Shown here: one piece after another, positions 1 to 9,153 of the stretch
Numbering within the stretch: position 1 is the first letter of the stretch
Layout: every line of letters begins with the position of its first letter
Assembly: GCF_000237325.1 (NCBI RefSeq)
Contig: NC_017542.1
Coordinates: 2,053,501-2,117,500 of the forward strand
Length of the DNA stretch: 64,000 bases
Source: Paenibacillus polymyxa M1
Lineage (GTDB): Bacteria > Bacillota > Bacilli > Paenibacillales > Paenibacillaceae
Direction of reading: 5' to 3'
Position numbers and translations under genes: made by a program
Notes under the pieces: generated by a model
Databases searched by the model: none
What the model was told of the DNA's origin: nothing
Seen by the model: the letters and a program-made list of their open reading frames with translations, nothing else

Positions 1-1
1 T

Positions 2-1648
2 CGTTCGATCCGTCTTATACGTGAGCGGGATACGGCAGGGGAGAGCTTCTATTTTGAGCTGAATGGAATCCCCGTGTTTGTAAAGGGAGCCAACCATATT
101 CCGAATGACAGCTTTGCTGCCGAAGTTACGTTGGAACGATACCGGCATGAAATTGCCAGTGCGGCCGCCTCACATATGAATATGTTGCGGGTGTGGGGTG
201 GCGGTATTTATGAAGAAGACGTATTTTATGACCTTTGTGATGAATACGGCTTGCTCGTGTGGCAAGATTTTATGTTCGCATGCAGCATGTATCCGGGGGA
301 TCAGGCTTTTTTGGACAATGTAGCGCAGGAAGCCGAAGATAACATCAAGCGTTTGCGCCATCATCCTTGCATTGCGTTATGGTGCGGCAATAATGAGATT
401 GATTCCGCATGGGCGCATTACGAAGAAAATGCAGGCTGGGGCTGGAAAAAGGCCTACACGCCTGAGCAACGGGAACGCCTATGGGAAGATTATGAAACGC
501 TTTTCCACCGGATTTTACCGGAGGCGGTAAATGCCTGGACTCCGCAGACGGCATATTGGCCCTCCTCACCGCTAATTGATCTGACCGGAGATCGAAACCA
601 GCATGCTCATCCGTCCTCCACAGCGGGAGACATCCATTATTGGGGAGTATGGCATGCGTCTGAGCCGTTTGAAAATTATCACGTACATGTGGGCCGTTTT
701 ATGAGTGAGTATGGTTTTCAGTCCTTTCCTGAATACAAGTCTGTTCGCGCTTATGCGGAAGAGAAGGATTTGGAACTGGAATCTGAGGTGATGCTGGCAC
801 ATCAGAAGAACGGCTCGGGCAATCGCCTGATTCAAGAATACATGGGACGGTACATGCGGCAACCCAAGGATTTTCCATGTTTTCTGCTCATGAGCCAGGT
901 TTTACAGGCAGAGGCGATGAAAATGGCCATTGAGGCCCATCGTCGTCACAAGCCTTATTGCATGGGGACATTATACTGGCAGATGAATGACTGCTGGCCC
1001 GTTGCTTCCTGGTCAAGTATGGACTATTTTGGTCGTTGGAAGGCGCTTCAATATACGGCTAAACGCAGCTTTGCCGATGTGCTGTTGAGTGCAGTAGATA
1101 CGGAACAGGGGAGTAAAGAGCTGCATCTGGTTAACGATACGCTAGAGCCGATAGCGGGTACGCTGCGGCTGACACTTTTGCATATCCGTGGCAGTCAGGC
1201 TATTCGTGAAGAGAACATTAAGGTAGAACAGCAAGCAGGCGGCGCAGGGATCGTACATATACTGCCTACTGACAAATGGCTGAATGGCCTGGATCGTACG
1301 GAGCATATGCTGGTCGCACGTCTGATACAAAACGGTGAGCAGGTGGCCGCCAGCGAAATTTATTTTGCAGGTACGAAAGAGATGGATTTACCGCAGGCGA
1401 AAATTGAAGTGACGGAGATACCGGGAAGTGGAGGCAGTAGGTTCACGCTTTGTTCGGATGTACTTGCCAGACATGTGTGGCTGACCGCAGAGCAGGAGGG
1501 GATTTTCAGTGACAACCATCTGGATCTGGCTCCCGGTGTTCCTAAAACCGTGGAATTTCTGGCCTTGCGTAACGGTGCCTCCGCATTTGAGGTAGCTGCG
1601 CCAGGTGCATTGACGGTGCAATCATTGATCAATTGGATACAAGGTTAG
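2..1648 (+). CDS. Beta-mannosidase, glycoside hydrolase family 2 (3' part, cut by window edge)
   Basis: The reading frame is open from the window edge and has no start here, so the N-terminal sugar-binding domain is missing. The visible part holds the GH2 catalytic barrel: VFVKGANHIPNDSF at the barrel entrance, WCGNNEID with the acid/base Glu at fragment residue 132, and FMSEYGFQSFP with the nucleophile Glu at fragment residue 236. A C-terminal beta-sandwich follows. The family removes terminal beta-linked mannose from manno-oligosaccharides. No signal peptide can be judged because the N-terminus is absent. The spacing of the motifs and the mannosidase-type nucleophile context favour beta-mannosidase over beta-galactosidase or glucuronidase. 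Confidence 0.9.
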   Translation, partial: RSIRLIRERDTAGESFYFELNGIPVFVKGANHIPNDSFAAEVTLERYRHEIASAAASHMNMLRVWGGGIYEEDVFYDLCDEYGLLVWQDFMFACSMYPGDQAFLDNVAQEAEDNIKRLRHHPCIALWCGNNEIDSAWAHYEENAGWGWKKAYTPEQRERLWEDYETLFHRILPEAVNAWTPQTAYWPSSPLIDLTGDRNQHAHPSSTAGDIHYWGVWHASEPFENYHVHVGRFMSEYGFQSFPEYKSVRAYAEEKDLELESEVMLAHQKNGSGNRLIQEYMGRYMRQPKDFPCFLLMSQVLQAEAMKMAIEAHRRHKPYCMGTLYWQMNDCWPVASWSSMDYFGRWKALQYTAKRSFADVLLSAVDTEQGSKELHLVNDTLEPIAGTLRLTLLHIRGSQAIREENIKVEQQAGGAGIVHILPTDKWLNGLDRTEHMLVARLIQNGEQVAASEIYFAGTKEMDLPQAKIEVTEIPGSGGSRFTLCSDVLARHVWLTAEQEGIFSDNHLDLAPGVPKTVEFLALRNGASAFEVAAPGALTVQSLINWIQG

Positions 1649-1801
1649 AGGACAGTTAAAGCTCATCCGCCTTGAAGTAGATGATGGACAATGAAGTTCC
1701 TCTTCATCCGGCCGGCTGAGAGCATGTAGAGAAATCCGTGAGTAGGGTTTGAGCAGGGGGAGCTGAATTACAGCATTACCCGGGAAATGCTGCCTAAGAT
1801 T

Positions 1802-1824
1802 GAGCCTATTGGAGGGCTCCTTTT
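1802..1824 (+). terminator. Possible terminator after the beta-mannosidase gene
   Basis: A GAGCC stem pairs with GGCTC around an 8-base loop and is followed by CCTTTT. The stem is short, so this is a weak call. Confidence 0.4.
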
Positions 1825-1884
1825 GATCAGAAGATCTGCATTCGTATATCGCTTTACCTGTGAAATGAAGTCTGAAATACAGTA

Positions 1885-1938
1885 AGCATCTGTCTCCCAG
1901 GAATATGAGGTCAACCCCGGGAGAATAGATGCTTTTTT
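1885..1938 (+). terminator. Rho-independent terminator
   Basis: AGCATCTgTCTCCC pairs with GGGAGAaTAGATGCT and is followed by a T-run (TTTTTT at 1933-1938). It closes the transcription unit of the beta-mannosidase gene. Confidence 0.8.
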
Positions 1939-2064
1939 ATCTTCATTTTATGCAGAGTGGAGCGCTTCCATTGAGCTTGAAGCCATTGTGGTGTACACTG
2001 TCCAGAATAGGTGTAAATTGGAACGTCAAGAAGGATGGACGGTTACAAGGAGGGAAAGAAACAT

Positions 2065-2805
2065 ATGTATGACCGTTTAAGATCGTTAAATTATCCAGTT
2101 AAACTTTATATTTTTATTGCACTGGCCTTATGCTCCGTAATTAGTACATTGTGGATCATTAACGTGCGACTGCCCTCAGGGGGCCGCCCTTATCTTTTTA
2201 TTTGGTGGAATATGATGCTGGCCTGGATTCCTATGCTGTTGACGCTTTTGCTAGATGTCATTCATTGCTCGTGGAGAAGGGGAACAAGGACATTTTTGCT
2301 CTGGGTCATAGGGGCTGGATGGCTTTTCTTTTATCCCAATACGCCTTATTTGATCACAGATTTGCTGCATGTATTTGCCAGGTATCCATTTCTCGGGGAG
2401 CAGCGTTTTTGGGGCAATCCGTACTTTTGGAATCATGCATTAGGGATGCTGCTGGTAGCTGTGCTTGGTCTCACCATGGGAGTTGTATCACTTGAATCTG
2501 TACGACAGTTGGTGCAACGTGCACGGGGCGGGCTTGTCAGCTGGTTGTTTATGCTGGCGGTACTCCTGCTAAGTAGCCTAGGTATTTATATTGGCCGTTT
2601 CTTTCGAGGAAACTCATGGGATATTGTATCTGCACCGTCCCAGTTGTACACACAAGTATTCTCCATATGGGCGGATTCCTTGCAACGCACTCATTTTGTG
2701 GAGTTTAGCGGGATGGTCTTCGTTATTTTGCTCGTTAGCTATATATCCATGATGTGTGTGGCCTGGATGGGGAATAGCCGCCGGGACGAATGGCATCGCT
2801 GGTGA
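2065..2805 (+). CDS. DUF1361 family integral membrane protein
   Basis: A 246-residue protein with about seven hydrophobic segments. The conserved patterns FFYPNTPYLITDL (mid-protein) and GIYIGRFFRGNSWDI are typical of DUF1361 proteins, a family of unknown function in Firmicutes and cyanobacteria. The ATG at 2065 is preferred over an in-frame ATG at 2035 because AAGGAGGG lies at 2047-2054, 10 bases before it. The following small gene starts 69 bases downstream on the same strand, so co-transcription is likely. Confidence 0.8.
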   Translation: MYDRLRSLNYPVKLYIFIALALCSVISTLWIINVRLPSGGRPYLFIWWNMMLAWIPMLLTLLLDVIHCSWRRGTRTFLLWVIGAGWLFFYPNTPYLITDLLHVFARYPFLGEQRFWGNPYFWNHALGMLLVAVLGLTMGVVSLESVRQLVQRARGGLVSWLFMLAVLLLSSLGIYIGRFFRGNSWDIVSAPSQLYTQVFSIWADSLQRTHFVEFSGMVFVILLVSYISMMCVAWMGNSRRDEWHRW

Positions 2806-2874
2806 TTACGATGGGGCTGAGTGGCTAAATATCATCATAAGATAAAATGTAAAAGCAAAGGAGGAATAGCTACA

Positions 2875-3078
2875 ATGAATGGACAGAACCGATCTGATAT
2901 CCGCGCTGGTCTTCAGGTGGATATTGTGCTTAAAAAGGATCAGCCCACGGGTAAGCTAACGCGAGGAACGGTGAAGGATATATTGACCAATTCCCCACGT
3001 CATCCGCATGGAATTAAAGTGCGTTTGGTAGACGGACAGGTTGGACGTGTCAAACATATTGTAATGAATGAAGGATAA
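2875..3078 (+). CDS. ywbE: YwbE family protein (DUF2196)
   Basis: A 67-residue soluble protein with the family pattern RSDIRAGLQVDIVLKKDQ near the N-terminus, TRGTVKDILT in the middle and PHGIKVRLVDGQVGRVKHI at the end. This is close to the whole length of B. subtilis YwbE. It folds like a small beta-rich (KOW/SH3-like) domain, but the function is unknown. AAAGGAGGA at 2858-2865 fixes the ATG at 2875 and rules out an in-frame GTG at 2821. Confidence 0.85.
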   Translation: MNGQNRSDIRAGLQVDIVLKKDQPTGKLTRGTVKDILTNSPRHPHGIKVRLVDGQVGRVKHIVMNEG

Positions 3079-3105
3079 GAGCTTTGGGCTTAGGAGGAAT
3101 AATGT

Positions 3106-3738
3106 ATGAATCAGGCAACGGCATGGTCTAAAAATGATCGTTATCCGCTTATTTTACTTGTACTGCTGGTGCTTGCTCTCATTTGGTCCTTGGTTCGTCC
3201 GGCGGATTATTTTACATGGGTACTGGAAGTTCTCCCAGCTGTTTTAGGAGCTATACTGCTGGCGGCTCTTTACCGTCGATTTCGGTTTACCAATCTGGTA
3301 TACACCCTAATCTGGCTACATGCACTCATCCTGATTGTCGGGGGGCACTATACCTATGCCGAAATGCCTCTGTTCAACTGGATTCGGGATACGTTTGGGC
3401 TGGAGCGCAATTATTATGATCGACTTGGGCATTTTGCGCAAGGTTTTGTGCCTGCACTCATTGTCAGGGAAGTGCTGCTGCGTAAGACGGCTTTGGGAAG
3501 CGGGAGCTGGCTCACTTTTCTAACGGTTAGTGTGTGTCTTGCGATCAGTGCTGTGTACGAACTGATTGAGTTTGCCGTAGCCAAGGCAACCGGTACGGCG
3601 GCAGAAGCCTTTTTGGGGACACAGGGAGATGTATGGGATACTCAATGGGATATGCTCCTTGCGTTCATCGGTGCCCTGACAGCGGTGATTTTGTTAAGCG
3701 GGGTACATAACAAGCTGCTCAAACAGCTAAAGGTATAG
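3106..3738 (+). CDS. DUF2238 (YjdF-type) membrane protein
   Basis: A 210-residue protein with about six membrane segments. The family signature HYTYAEMPLFNW, then YDRLGHFAQGFVPALI, then YELIEFA and GTQGDVWDTQWDML are all present in order. Members occur in Bacillus (YjdF) and many other bacteria; the conserved His, Asp and Glu residues next to membrane segments suggest an enzyme or metal site, but no function is established. TAGGAGGAATA just before the ATG supports the start. It is the third gene of a short same-strand cluster of membrane and unknown genes. Confidence 0.8.
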   Translation: MNQATAWSKNDRYPLILLVLLVLALIWSLVRPADYFTWVLEVLPAVLGAILLAALYRRFRFTNLVYTLIWLHALILIVGGHYTYAEMPLFNWIRDTFGLERNYYDRLGHFAQGFVPALIVREVLLRKTALGSGSWLTFLTVSVCLAISAVYELIEFAVAKATGTAAEAFLGTQGDVWDTQWDMLLAFIGALTAVILLSGVHNKLLKQLKV

Positions 3739-3771
3739 CAGGGTTTCTTGAAAGTCCGATGTTTTTGAAGG

Positions 3772-4941
3772 CTATATTCGCGTCACAGGGCGGCTGTCGA
3801 GATGCAGGGTCGCTGCATCCATGTAGCTGTCCAGCAGCCGCTCAAAAATACGGTCCCACGTCTGCTCCAGACTGTATGCTCTACCGGTTCTGGACAAAAA
3901 GTCTCGAAGTGGGACATCCTCGTACAACAGGTGTACAGCTTTGGCAAAGGCAGCGGCATCTCCAGCTGGACACAGTAACCCCGTTTTCCTATGGATTACA
4001 TTATCTTTGACCCCGCCTTCATTGGCGCCGATCACGGGTGTGCCGGAGGCCATAGCTTCCAAAACGACGTTACCGAAGGTTTCCGTAGTGGAGGGAAAGA
4101 GGAATACATCGGCTGCAGCGTACAGTTCAGCTAATTCCGGTCCTTTTACAAAACCAAGCCAGTGAACTGCGTGCTCTGGCATTCCGATATCTGCTGCAGT
4201 TTTGAACTTAAACAATGGGCCATCTCCTGCAATGACCAGCACTGAGGCTGCGCGGACGTCGTCGGGTAACTGGAGATAGGAATCCAGTAACGTGTCTATC
4301 CCCTTTTCCGGTGCTAGTCTGCCCACATACAAAATCACAAATGCGTCTGCACGAACGCCCCATTTTTCCCATATCGCTTCGCGATTCACTGTGGGCTGGA
4401 AGCGGTCAGTATCAATTCCTCTACCCCAGATTTCGAGCTGTCCCATTCCTTTATTGCGTAACAATTCCATGGTTGACCGAGAGGGGACATATACCCTTTC
4501 ACAATGTCTGTGAAACCAGAGCATGTATTTCCATAACGCAGGTTCAAGCCAGCGAAGCTTGTAATATTCGAGGTATTTATCAAAGTGGGTGTGATAGGAG
4601 GCGACAAGTGGAATATGGTGTTTGGCAGCGTAGCTTGTTCCATACAGGCCAAGGTTAAACGGAGTAGCGACATGAATTAGATGCGGGGAAAAGGCTGACA
4701 GGCGCTCGTTGATTTGTTTGGCGTTAGGGATCGCTAGTCTACATTCCCGGTACAATAAAAAGGGAATACTTCGAAAACGCTCCACGCCCGGCCCCGAGGA
4801 CAGATGATGGTCTGCCTCCGGTGCGAAGACAAGAGTAGATACCCCGTGTGTCTCCAAATAGCCAATCCATCGTTCCAGTGTCAGAGCAGCGCCATTGACA
4901 TCAGGCGTATACGTGTCTGTAAATAATGCGACTCGAAGCAT
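3772..4941 (-). CDS. Family 4 (GT-B) glycosyltransferase, MgtA-like
   Basis: A 389-residue protein without membrane segments. The N-terminal domain starts RVALFTDTYTPDVNGAALTL and contains HVATPFNLGLYG and YHTHFDKYL, which are typical of GDP-mannose-dependent alpha-mannosyltransferases such as mycobacterial MgtA and related glycolipid glycosyltransferases. The C-terminal domain has YVGRLAPEKGIDTLL and the donor-site E-x7-E motif PSTTETFGNVVLEAMASGTPV. The acceptor is probably a lipid or a cell-surface glycan, but donor and acceptor cannot be read from sequence. GAGGAGGAATGAAGGC precedes the ATG. It converges with the DUF2238 gene and no clear terminator separates them. Confidence 0.8.
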   Translation of the reverse strand: MLRVALFTDTYTPDVNGAALTLERWIGYLETHGVSTLVFAPEADHHLSSGPGVERFRSIPFLLYRECRLAIPNAKQINERLSAFSPHLIHVATPFNLGLYGTSYAAKHHIPLVASYHTHFDKYLEYYKLRWLEPALWKYMLWFHRHCERVYVPSRSTMELLRNKGMGQLEIWGRGIDTDRFQPTVNREAIWEKWGVRADAFVILYVGRLAPEKGIDTLLDSYLQLPDDVRAASVLVIAGDGPLFKFKTAADIGMPEHAVHWLGFVKGPELAELYAAADVFLFPSTTETFGNVVLEAMASGTPVIGANEGGVKDNVIHRKTGLLCPAGDAAAFAKAVHLLYEDVPLRDFLSRTGRAYSLEQTWDRIFERLLDSYMDAATLHLDSRPVTRI

Positions 4942-5229
4942 GCCTTCATTCCTCCTCCGCCATTCTCATTTATCCTATGACGTTCCAGGGGAGTCCGCTT
5001 GGAGGCTCCGGCTTTTATTGTGTCATGATTTTGTTTACGGGCTTGCCGGGTTTTGTAAAAGTTGCCCTGCGGACGGGTGCTCTTCTCAGATTTTACTAAT
5101 CCATGGCACGATGAGATCCTTCTGCGATGTTGATGCAGATAGGGAAATTCTGTTGATATGTATCCTAGCAGGAACTATACATTTCATAAATATTCCTGAT
5201 CTCCAATGGTTTTGGGTAATAATAAAACA

Positions 5230-5258
5230 TGGACTTTGTCTTGAAATTTCATTATAGT
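5230..5258 (+). promoter_or_regulatory. Sigma-A type promoter for the ArAE-like gene
   Basis: TGGACT (5230-5235), a 17-base spacer and TATAGT (5253-5258). It lies 44 bases before the proposed TTG start. The 4942-5302 region between the divergent genes otherwise shows nothing recognisable. Confidence 0.55.
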
Positions 5259-5302
5259 AATTCGGTATGAATAAATTTGAAGGGTAAGCAGGAGGGATGG
5301 CT

Positions 5303-6328
5303 TTGGCTTTTGGAGCACGGGTGTTAAAAACGGGAATCGCAGTGACGCTCGCCCTTTTTCTGAGCACGCTTTTGAACACCCATTCGCCTGTGGGGGCAGC
5401 GATAGCCGCTATTTTTGCCATGCAACCGTCGATATATAGGTCGTGGCGTTATTTTCTGGATCAACTCCAAACAAGCACATTAGGTGCAGTCATGGCGTTG
5501 CTGGGCGGAATGGTATTTTCGAATGAGCCGATTGCGGTCGGACTGGTATGTGTATTGGTACTTATGATATGTCTGAAAATAAACATGGCTGATACGGTTG
5601 GATTGACACTCGTGACCGTTGTTTCTGTCATGGAAGCTTCAGGGGACTGGAAATTTGCAGTAACCCGCTTTGCGCTGACTCTGATCGGGATTGTGTCTGC
5701 TTTTGTCATCAACATTACTGTTTTTCCTCCCAAACCGAAAAGGCAGTTTATCAATCAGATTCAAAATGTATTTAACAGCATGTCCTTGCTGCTGCGAACC
5801 GCCATTTCAGATGAGATTAAGGAGTCTGTCTTTAGAGAGGAAAAGGGAAATTTGCAGGGAGCTATTAAATCACTCTCGGACAAATATCATTTGTTCGAAG
5901 AGGAGCAGAAAAAGCTCAAGCGCACCAAGTTTAGTCAGACGAGACAAATGGTCGTATACAAACAAATGCTCGAAAGTTTGCACAAAGGATACGAGGTCTT
6001 GGATGCGGTGGAAAGGCACTACTTCCAGTCTTTACGTCCAAAGGGAACAGATGCGTTTTTTGACGATCATCTGGAGCGGCTGATTCGTTTCCACGAGCAC
6101 GCTCTGCTGAAATTCGAAAATAAACTGAAACCAAATGAGGATGAAAGTGAATTGTTTCAGCAGGCCAACGGCGATTTTATGAAGCATGCCATTACACGTT
6201 TTGACCATTGTGAGGAGGGAATGCTGCGGCTTTCCATCGTAGCTGCGACGATGTACGACTATGGTCATCAGCTGGAGCGATTAAGCAGACTGGCCGACCA
6301 TATTCATCCTGTGGAAGAGAGTCGATAG
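5303..6328 (+). CDS. ArAE/FUSC-type membrane protein (YqjA-like, DUF939)
   Basis: A 341-residue protein. Residues 1-150 hold about five membrane segments, beginning AFGARVLKTGIAVTLALFL, with the family signature AAIAAIFAMQPSIYRSW. The rest is a cytosolic helical domain rich in charged residues. The family is related to the aromatic acid exporters (p-hydroxybenzoate efflux) but Bacillus members are uncharacterised. Start choice: the ATG at 5297 directly abuts the GGAGG at 5291-5295, which leaves no spacing, whereas the in-frame TTG at 5303 is 7 bases away and gives the usual N-terminus; I prefer TTG. A terminator follows at 6351. Confidence 0.75.
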   Translation: MAFGARVLKTGIAVTLALFLSTLLNTHSPVGAAIAAIFAMQPSIYRSWRYFLDQLQTSTLGAVMALLGGMVFSNEPIAVGLVCVLVLMICLKINMADTVGLTLVTVVSVMEASGDWKFAVTRFALTLIGIVSAFVINITVFPPKPKRQFINQIQNVFNSMSLLLRTAISDEIKESVFREEKGNLQGAIKSLSDKYHLFEEEQKKLKRTKFSQTRQMVVYKQMLESLHKGYEVLDAVERHYFQSLRPKGTDAFFDDHLERLIRFHEHALLKFENKLKPNEDESELFQQANGDFMKHAITRFDHCEEGMLRLSIVAATMYDYGHQLERLSRLADHIHPVEESR

Positions 6329-6350
6329 GCAATTTCGAAAAAAAGAAAAG

Positions 6351-6389
6351 GCGACCGCATTCATCAATCAGATGGACGGTCGCTTTTTT
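6351..6389 (+). terminator. Rho-independent terminator
   Basis: GCGACCG pairs with CGGTCGC around a 19-base loop and is followed by TTTTTT. Confidence 0.85.
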
Positions 6390-6460
6390 ATGTCATGAAT
6401 TCAAGGATGTAGGAACAGGCTAATGGAAGATTGCCAGAAAATACAAAAAAAGCCCACTGG

Positions 6461-6489
6461 TTGCGAACAGGGACTGAACTTGCTACAAT
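6461..6489 (+). promoter_or_regulatory. Sigma-A promoter upstream of helD
   Basis: TTGCGA (6461-6466), a 17-base spacer and TACAAT (6484-6489, five of six consensus). The start codon of helD is at 6689, so the leader would be about 190 bases. It holds a perfect GTTTTAC-atc-GTAAAAC hairpin at 6502-6518. Confidence 0.6.
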
Positions 6490-6688
6490 AGAGGATGCTA
6501 TGTTTTACATCGTAAAACCGTATTGCATAAGTTGTTAACACACTTCTTGTTACATTATAGCATGCTTCAAAGGAATAGTCAATTTTCCCGGATCAGGGGG
6601 ATGCGATGAGTATACCCGGGTCCATAATAGAGCATAGTTTGTACGCAAGGGAGCCCTGCGCGGAGCAGGAGGAAACGGAACAGGAGCG

Positions 6689-9049
6689 ATGTCAGTGACT
6701 ACTGAGCAGCAATGGAATGAGGAACAACGAAGAGTAGAAGATGTGACCGCAGTCATTAGCGGGCGTATTCGGAAGCTGGAGACAGAGGTTGGTTCTGTGC
6801 GCGGCGATGTTGTCGATATGCGTAAAGACTTCTGGGATGAGGTAACGATCAATTTCAGTGAGGCGGATGATGTGGGAGAGACGTCCACCAGTTTGCGTCA
6901 GCAGTCTGAGATTTTGTCTGAGCGGGAACGAAGACACAAGCATTCCACTGAGGCGCTAGGGCGTTTGAAAAAGTTGCTGGACTCACCCTATTTTGCACGC
7001 ATTGATTTTGCTGAGGAAGGGCAGACTGCGGAACGCATTTATCTGGGGATTGCCTCCCTGCTGGATAATCAGGATGAGGAATTTCTGATCTACGACTGGC
7101 GTGCGCCTATTTCGAATCTTTATTACGATAACATGCCAGGTCCCGCTTCTTATAAGACCTCAGCAGGAGAGATGGAAGGAGAACTGACGCTCAAACGCCA
7201 ATTCTCAATCCGTGACGGACAGATTCGCTTTATGTTCGATACAGGCGTCACCATTGGAGACGAACTCCTTCAAGCCGTATTAAGCCGGAGCTCGGATGCT
7301 CAAATGAAAAGTATTGTCGCTACCATTCAAAAGGAGCAGAATCGCATCATCCGTGATGACCGAAGCCGCATGCTTATTGTTCAGGGAGCGGCAGGAAGCG
7401 GCAAAACCTCTGCAGCGCTTCAGAGAGTAGCGTATTTGCTGTATAAGTATCGGGATCGCTTGCGAGCGGATCAGGTCGTGTTATTTTCGCCAAACCCCAT
7501 GTTTAACAGTTATGTTTCGACGGTATTGCCTGAATTGGGTGAGGAAAATATGCTTCAGGCCACGTTTCAGGAATATTTGGAACGGCGTTTGGGCCGGGAG
7601 TTTCAGTTAGAAGATCCTTTTGAGCAGCTGGAATATGTGCTATCAGCGTCGTCACAGCCTGGGTATGAAGCTAGGATGGAAGGTATCCGTTTTAAGTCAT
7701 CCAAGACGTTCTTACATGTGATTACAGGCTACAAGGCGCATCTGGAACAGGAGGGAATGCGTTTTAAACCTGTTCGTTTTCAGGGACGTGAGGTGATCTC
7801 AGTAGAGCAAATGGCAAGCAAGTTTTATGAATTCGACTCGGCTGTGCGGCTGGCGAACCGATTGGAACTGCTACGCGATTGGATGCTCAAAGAGCTGGCC
7901 CGCTTTGGTAAGGAAGAATGCTCCGCTCCTTGGGTGGACCAGCAGATGGATCTGATGGAGCCGGAGGATTATCAGCGTGCATATAACCGCATGCGCCGTA
8001 AATCCAAGAATAAAGGCGATACCTTCGACGACTTTACACGTGAAAGAGAAATATTGGCACGTATGGTGGTCAGTGACCGCTTAAAGCCCTTGCGCAAGTG
8101 GATTAAGGCACTCCGCTTCGTGGATACAACCCGTCTATACAGCGAGTTGTTTATGAACGAGACGTTATTAAGCCAACTGTCGAATCATGCAGAGCTACCC
8201 GTCAACTGGAGTGAAATTAGTCGGCAAACTCTGAAACGAATTCAGGCTGGAGAATTAGCGTATGAGGATGTGACGCCCTTTTTATATTTGCGTGAGCTGA
8301 TGCTGGGCTTCCGTTCCAATAGTAACATCCGTCATGTGTTTATTGATGAGGCACAGGACTATTCACCATTCCAGCTGGCTTTCTTTAAACGATTATTTCC
8401 GCAGGCTAAAATGACGGCACTCGGCGATTTTAATCAGGCCATCTATGCCCATGCTTCGGTGCTTCAGGATGCAGAACCATTGTATGACCTGTATGGAGCA
8501 GACCAGACCGAGATGATTTCCCTGACACGCAGCTATCGCTCAACACAGGAGATTGTAGAGTTTACCCGGGGGATGGTAGCAGGGGGAGAGCATATTGTTC
8601 CGTTTAACCGTAAGGGTGAGAAGCCTCTGGTAACCGAGGTGAACTCGCGTGAAAAGCTACACCAACTGATTGCCGGGAATGTTACAAAATTGCTGGCAGA
8701 GGGTTATGAATCCATCGCAGTGATCTGTAAAAATGCTGATGAAAGCGCGGCAGCCTACGAAGCACTGGAAGGACAACTGCCAGTAAAGCCAAAATTAATT
8801 AAGAAAACAACCCCTGCTTTTGAAAAGGGGATTCATATCATTCCGGCCTACCTGGCGAAAGGCGTGGAGTTTGATGCGGTTCTCATTTATGACGGATCAG
8901 TCCAAGAATACCAGCGTGAGAGTGAGCGTAAATTGTTCTACACGGCCTGTACGCGAGCGATGCATTTGCTGCATATATATAGCATAGGGGAGATTACGCC
9001 ATTCGTGAGTTCGCAGGAATCGGAGACGTATATCCGTAAAGTGGAATAA
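6689..9049 (+). CDS. helD: RNA polymerase recycling motor ATPase HelD (UvrD/Rep-like)
   Basis: A 786-residue protein, close to B. subtilis HelD (about 775). The N-terminal arm (residues 1-90) is the antiparallel coiled coil that reaches into the RNA polymerase secondary channel in known structures. Then come FLIYDWRAPISNLYYD, Walker A QGAAGSGKTSAALQRVAYL near residue 240, a HelD-specific insertion rich in charged helices, and Walker B HVFIDEAQDYSPFQL near residue 553. The end carries the UvrD-type motifs TRSYRSTQEI, AKGVEFDAVLIYD and YTACTRAMHLL. The protein removes stalled RNA polymerase from nucleic acid using ATP. It is monocistronic by its context. The GTG/ATG region before 6689 has AGGAGG-like sequence at 6667-6672. 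Confidence 0.93.
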   Translation: MSVTTEQQWNEEQRRVEDVTAVISGRIRKLETEVGSVRGDVVDMRKDFWDEVTINFSEADDVGETSTSLRQQSEILSERERRHKHSTEALGRLKKLLDSPYFARIDFAEEGQTAERIYLGIASLLDNQDEEFLIYDWRAPISNLYYDNMPGPASYKTSAGEMEGELTLKRQFSIRDGQIRFMFDTGVTIGDELLQAVLSRSSDAQMKSIVATIQKEQNRIIRDDRSRMLIVQGAAGSGKTSAALQRVAYLLYKYRDRLRADQVVLFSPNPMFNSYVSTVLPELGEENMLQATFQEYLERRLGREFQLEDPFEQLEYVLSASSQPGYEARMEGIRFKSSKTFLHVITGYKAHLEQEGMRFKPVRFQGREVISVEQMASKFYEFDSAVRLANRLELLRDWMLKELARFGKEECSAPWVDQQMDLMEPEDYQRAYNRMRRKSKNKGDTFDDFTREREILARMVVSDRLKPLRKWIKALRFVDTTRLYSELFMNETLLSQLSNHAELPVNWSEISRQTLKRIQAGELAYEDVTPFLYLRELMLGFRSNSNIRHVFIDEAQDYSPFQLAFFKRLFPQAKMTALGDFNQAIYAHASVLQDAEPLYDLYGADQTEMISLTRSYRSTQEIVEFTRGMVAGGEHIVPFNRKGEKPLVTEVNSREKLHQLIAGNVTKLLAEGYESIAVICKNADESAAAYEALEGQLPVKPKLIKKTTPAFEKGIHIIPAYLAKGVEFDAVLIYDGSVQEYQRESERKLFYTACTRAMHLLHIYSIGEITPFVSSQESETYIRKVE

Positions 9050-9153
9050 AGTGACCATGTTCTTTAGGGGCGGCTGGCATTGTTGAGCGTATTCCAGTAA
9101 CATAAGCAAATAAGCCAAACAGGTAAGAAGCATAAACGGAGGTTACAAACGTA

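Larger units (their letters stand above)
1649..2064. other. Intergenic stretch with several hairpins, no gene recognised
   Basis: No convincing coding frame is visible. It holds an ATGAAG-ttcct-CTTCAT inverted repeat (about 1691-1707), a CAGCAT/ATGCTG hairpin near 1780-1792, a GAGCC/GGCTC hairpin followed by CCTTTT (1802-1824), and a strong terminator at 1885-1938. I could not match it to a known riboswitch class. Confidence 0.5.

Noticed and set aside
1690..1790. TPP-type riboswitch (GGCCGGCTGAGAG resembles its core)
   Set aside because: The second conserved part (CTGATCTGG...GCGNAGGGA) is absent, and no thiamine gene follows.
4895..5257. Open frame of 120 codons on the plus strand in the divergent intergenic region
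   Set aside because: It starts inside the glycosyltransferase gene, overlaps the ArAE-like promoter at its end and resembles no protein.
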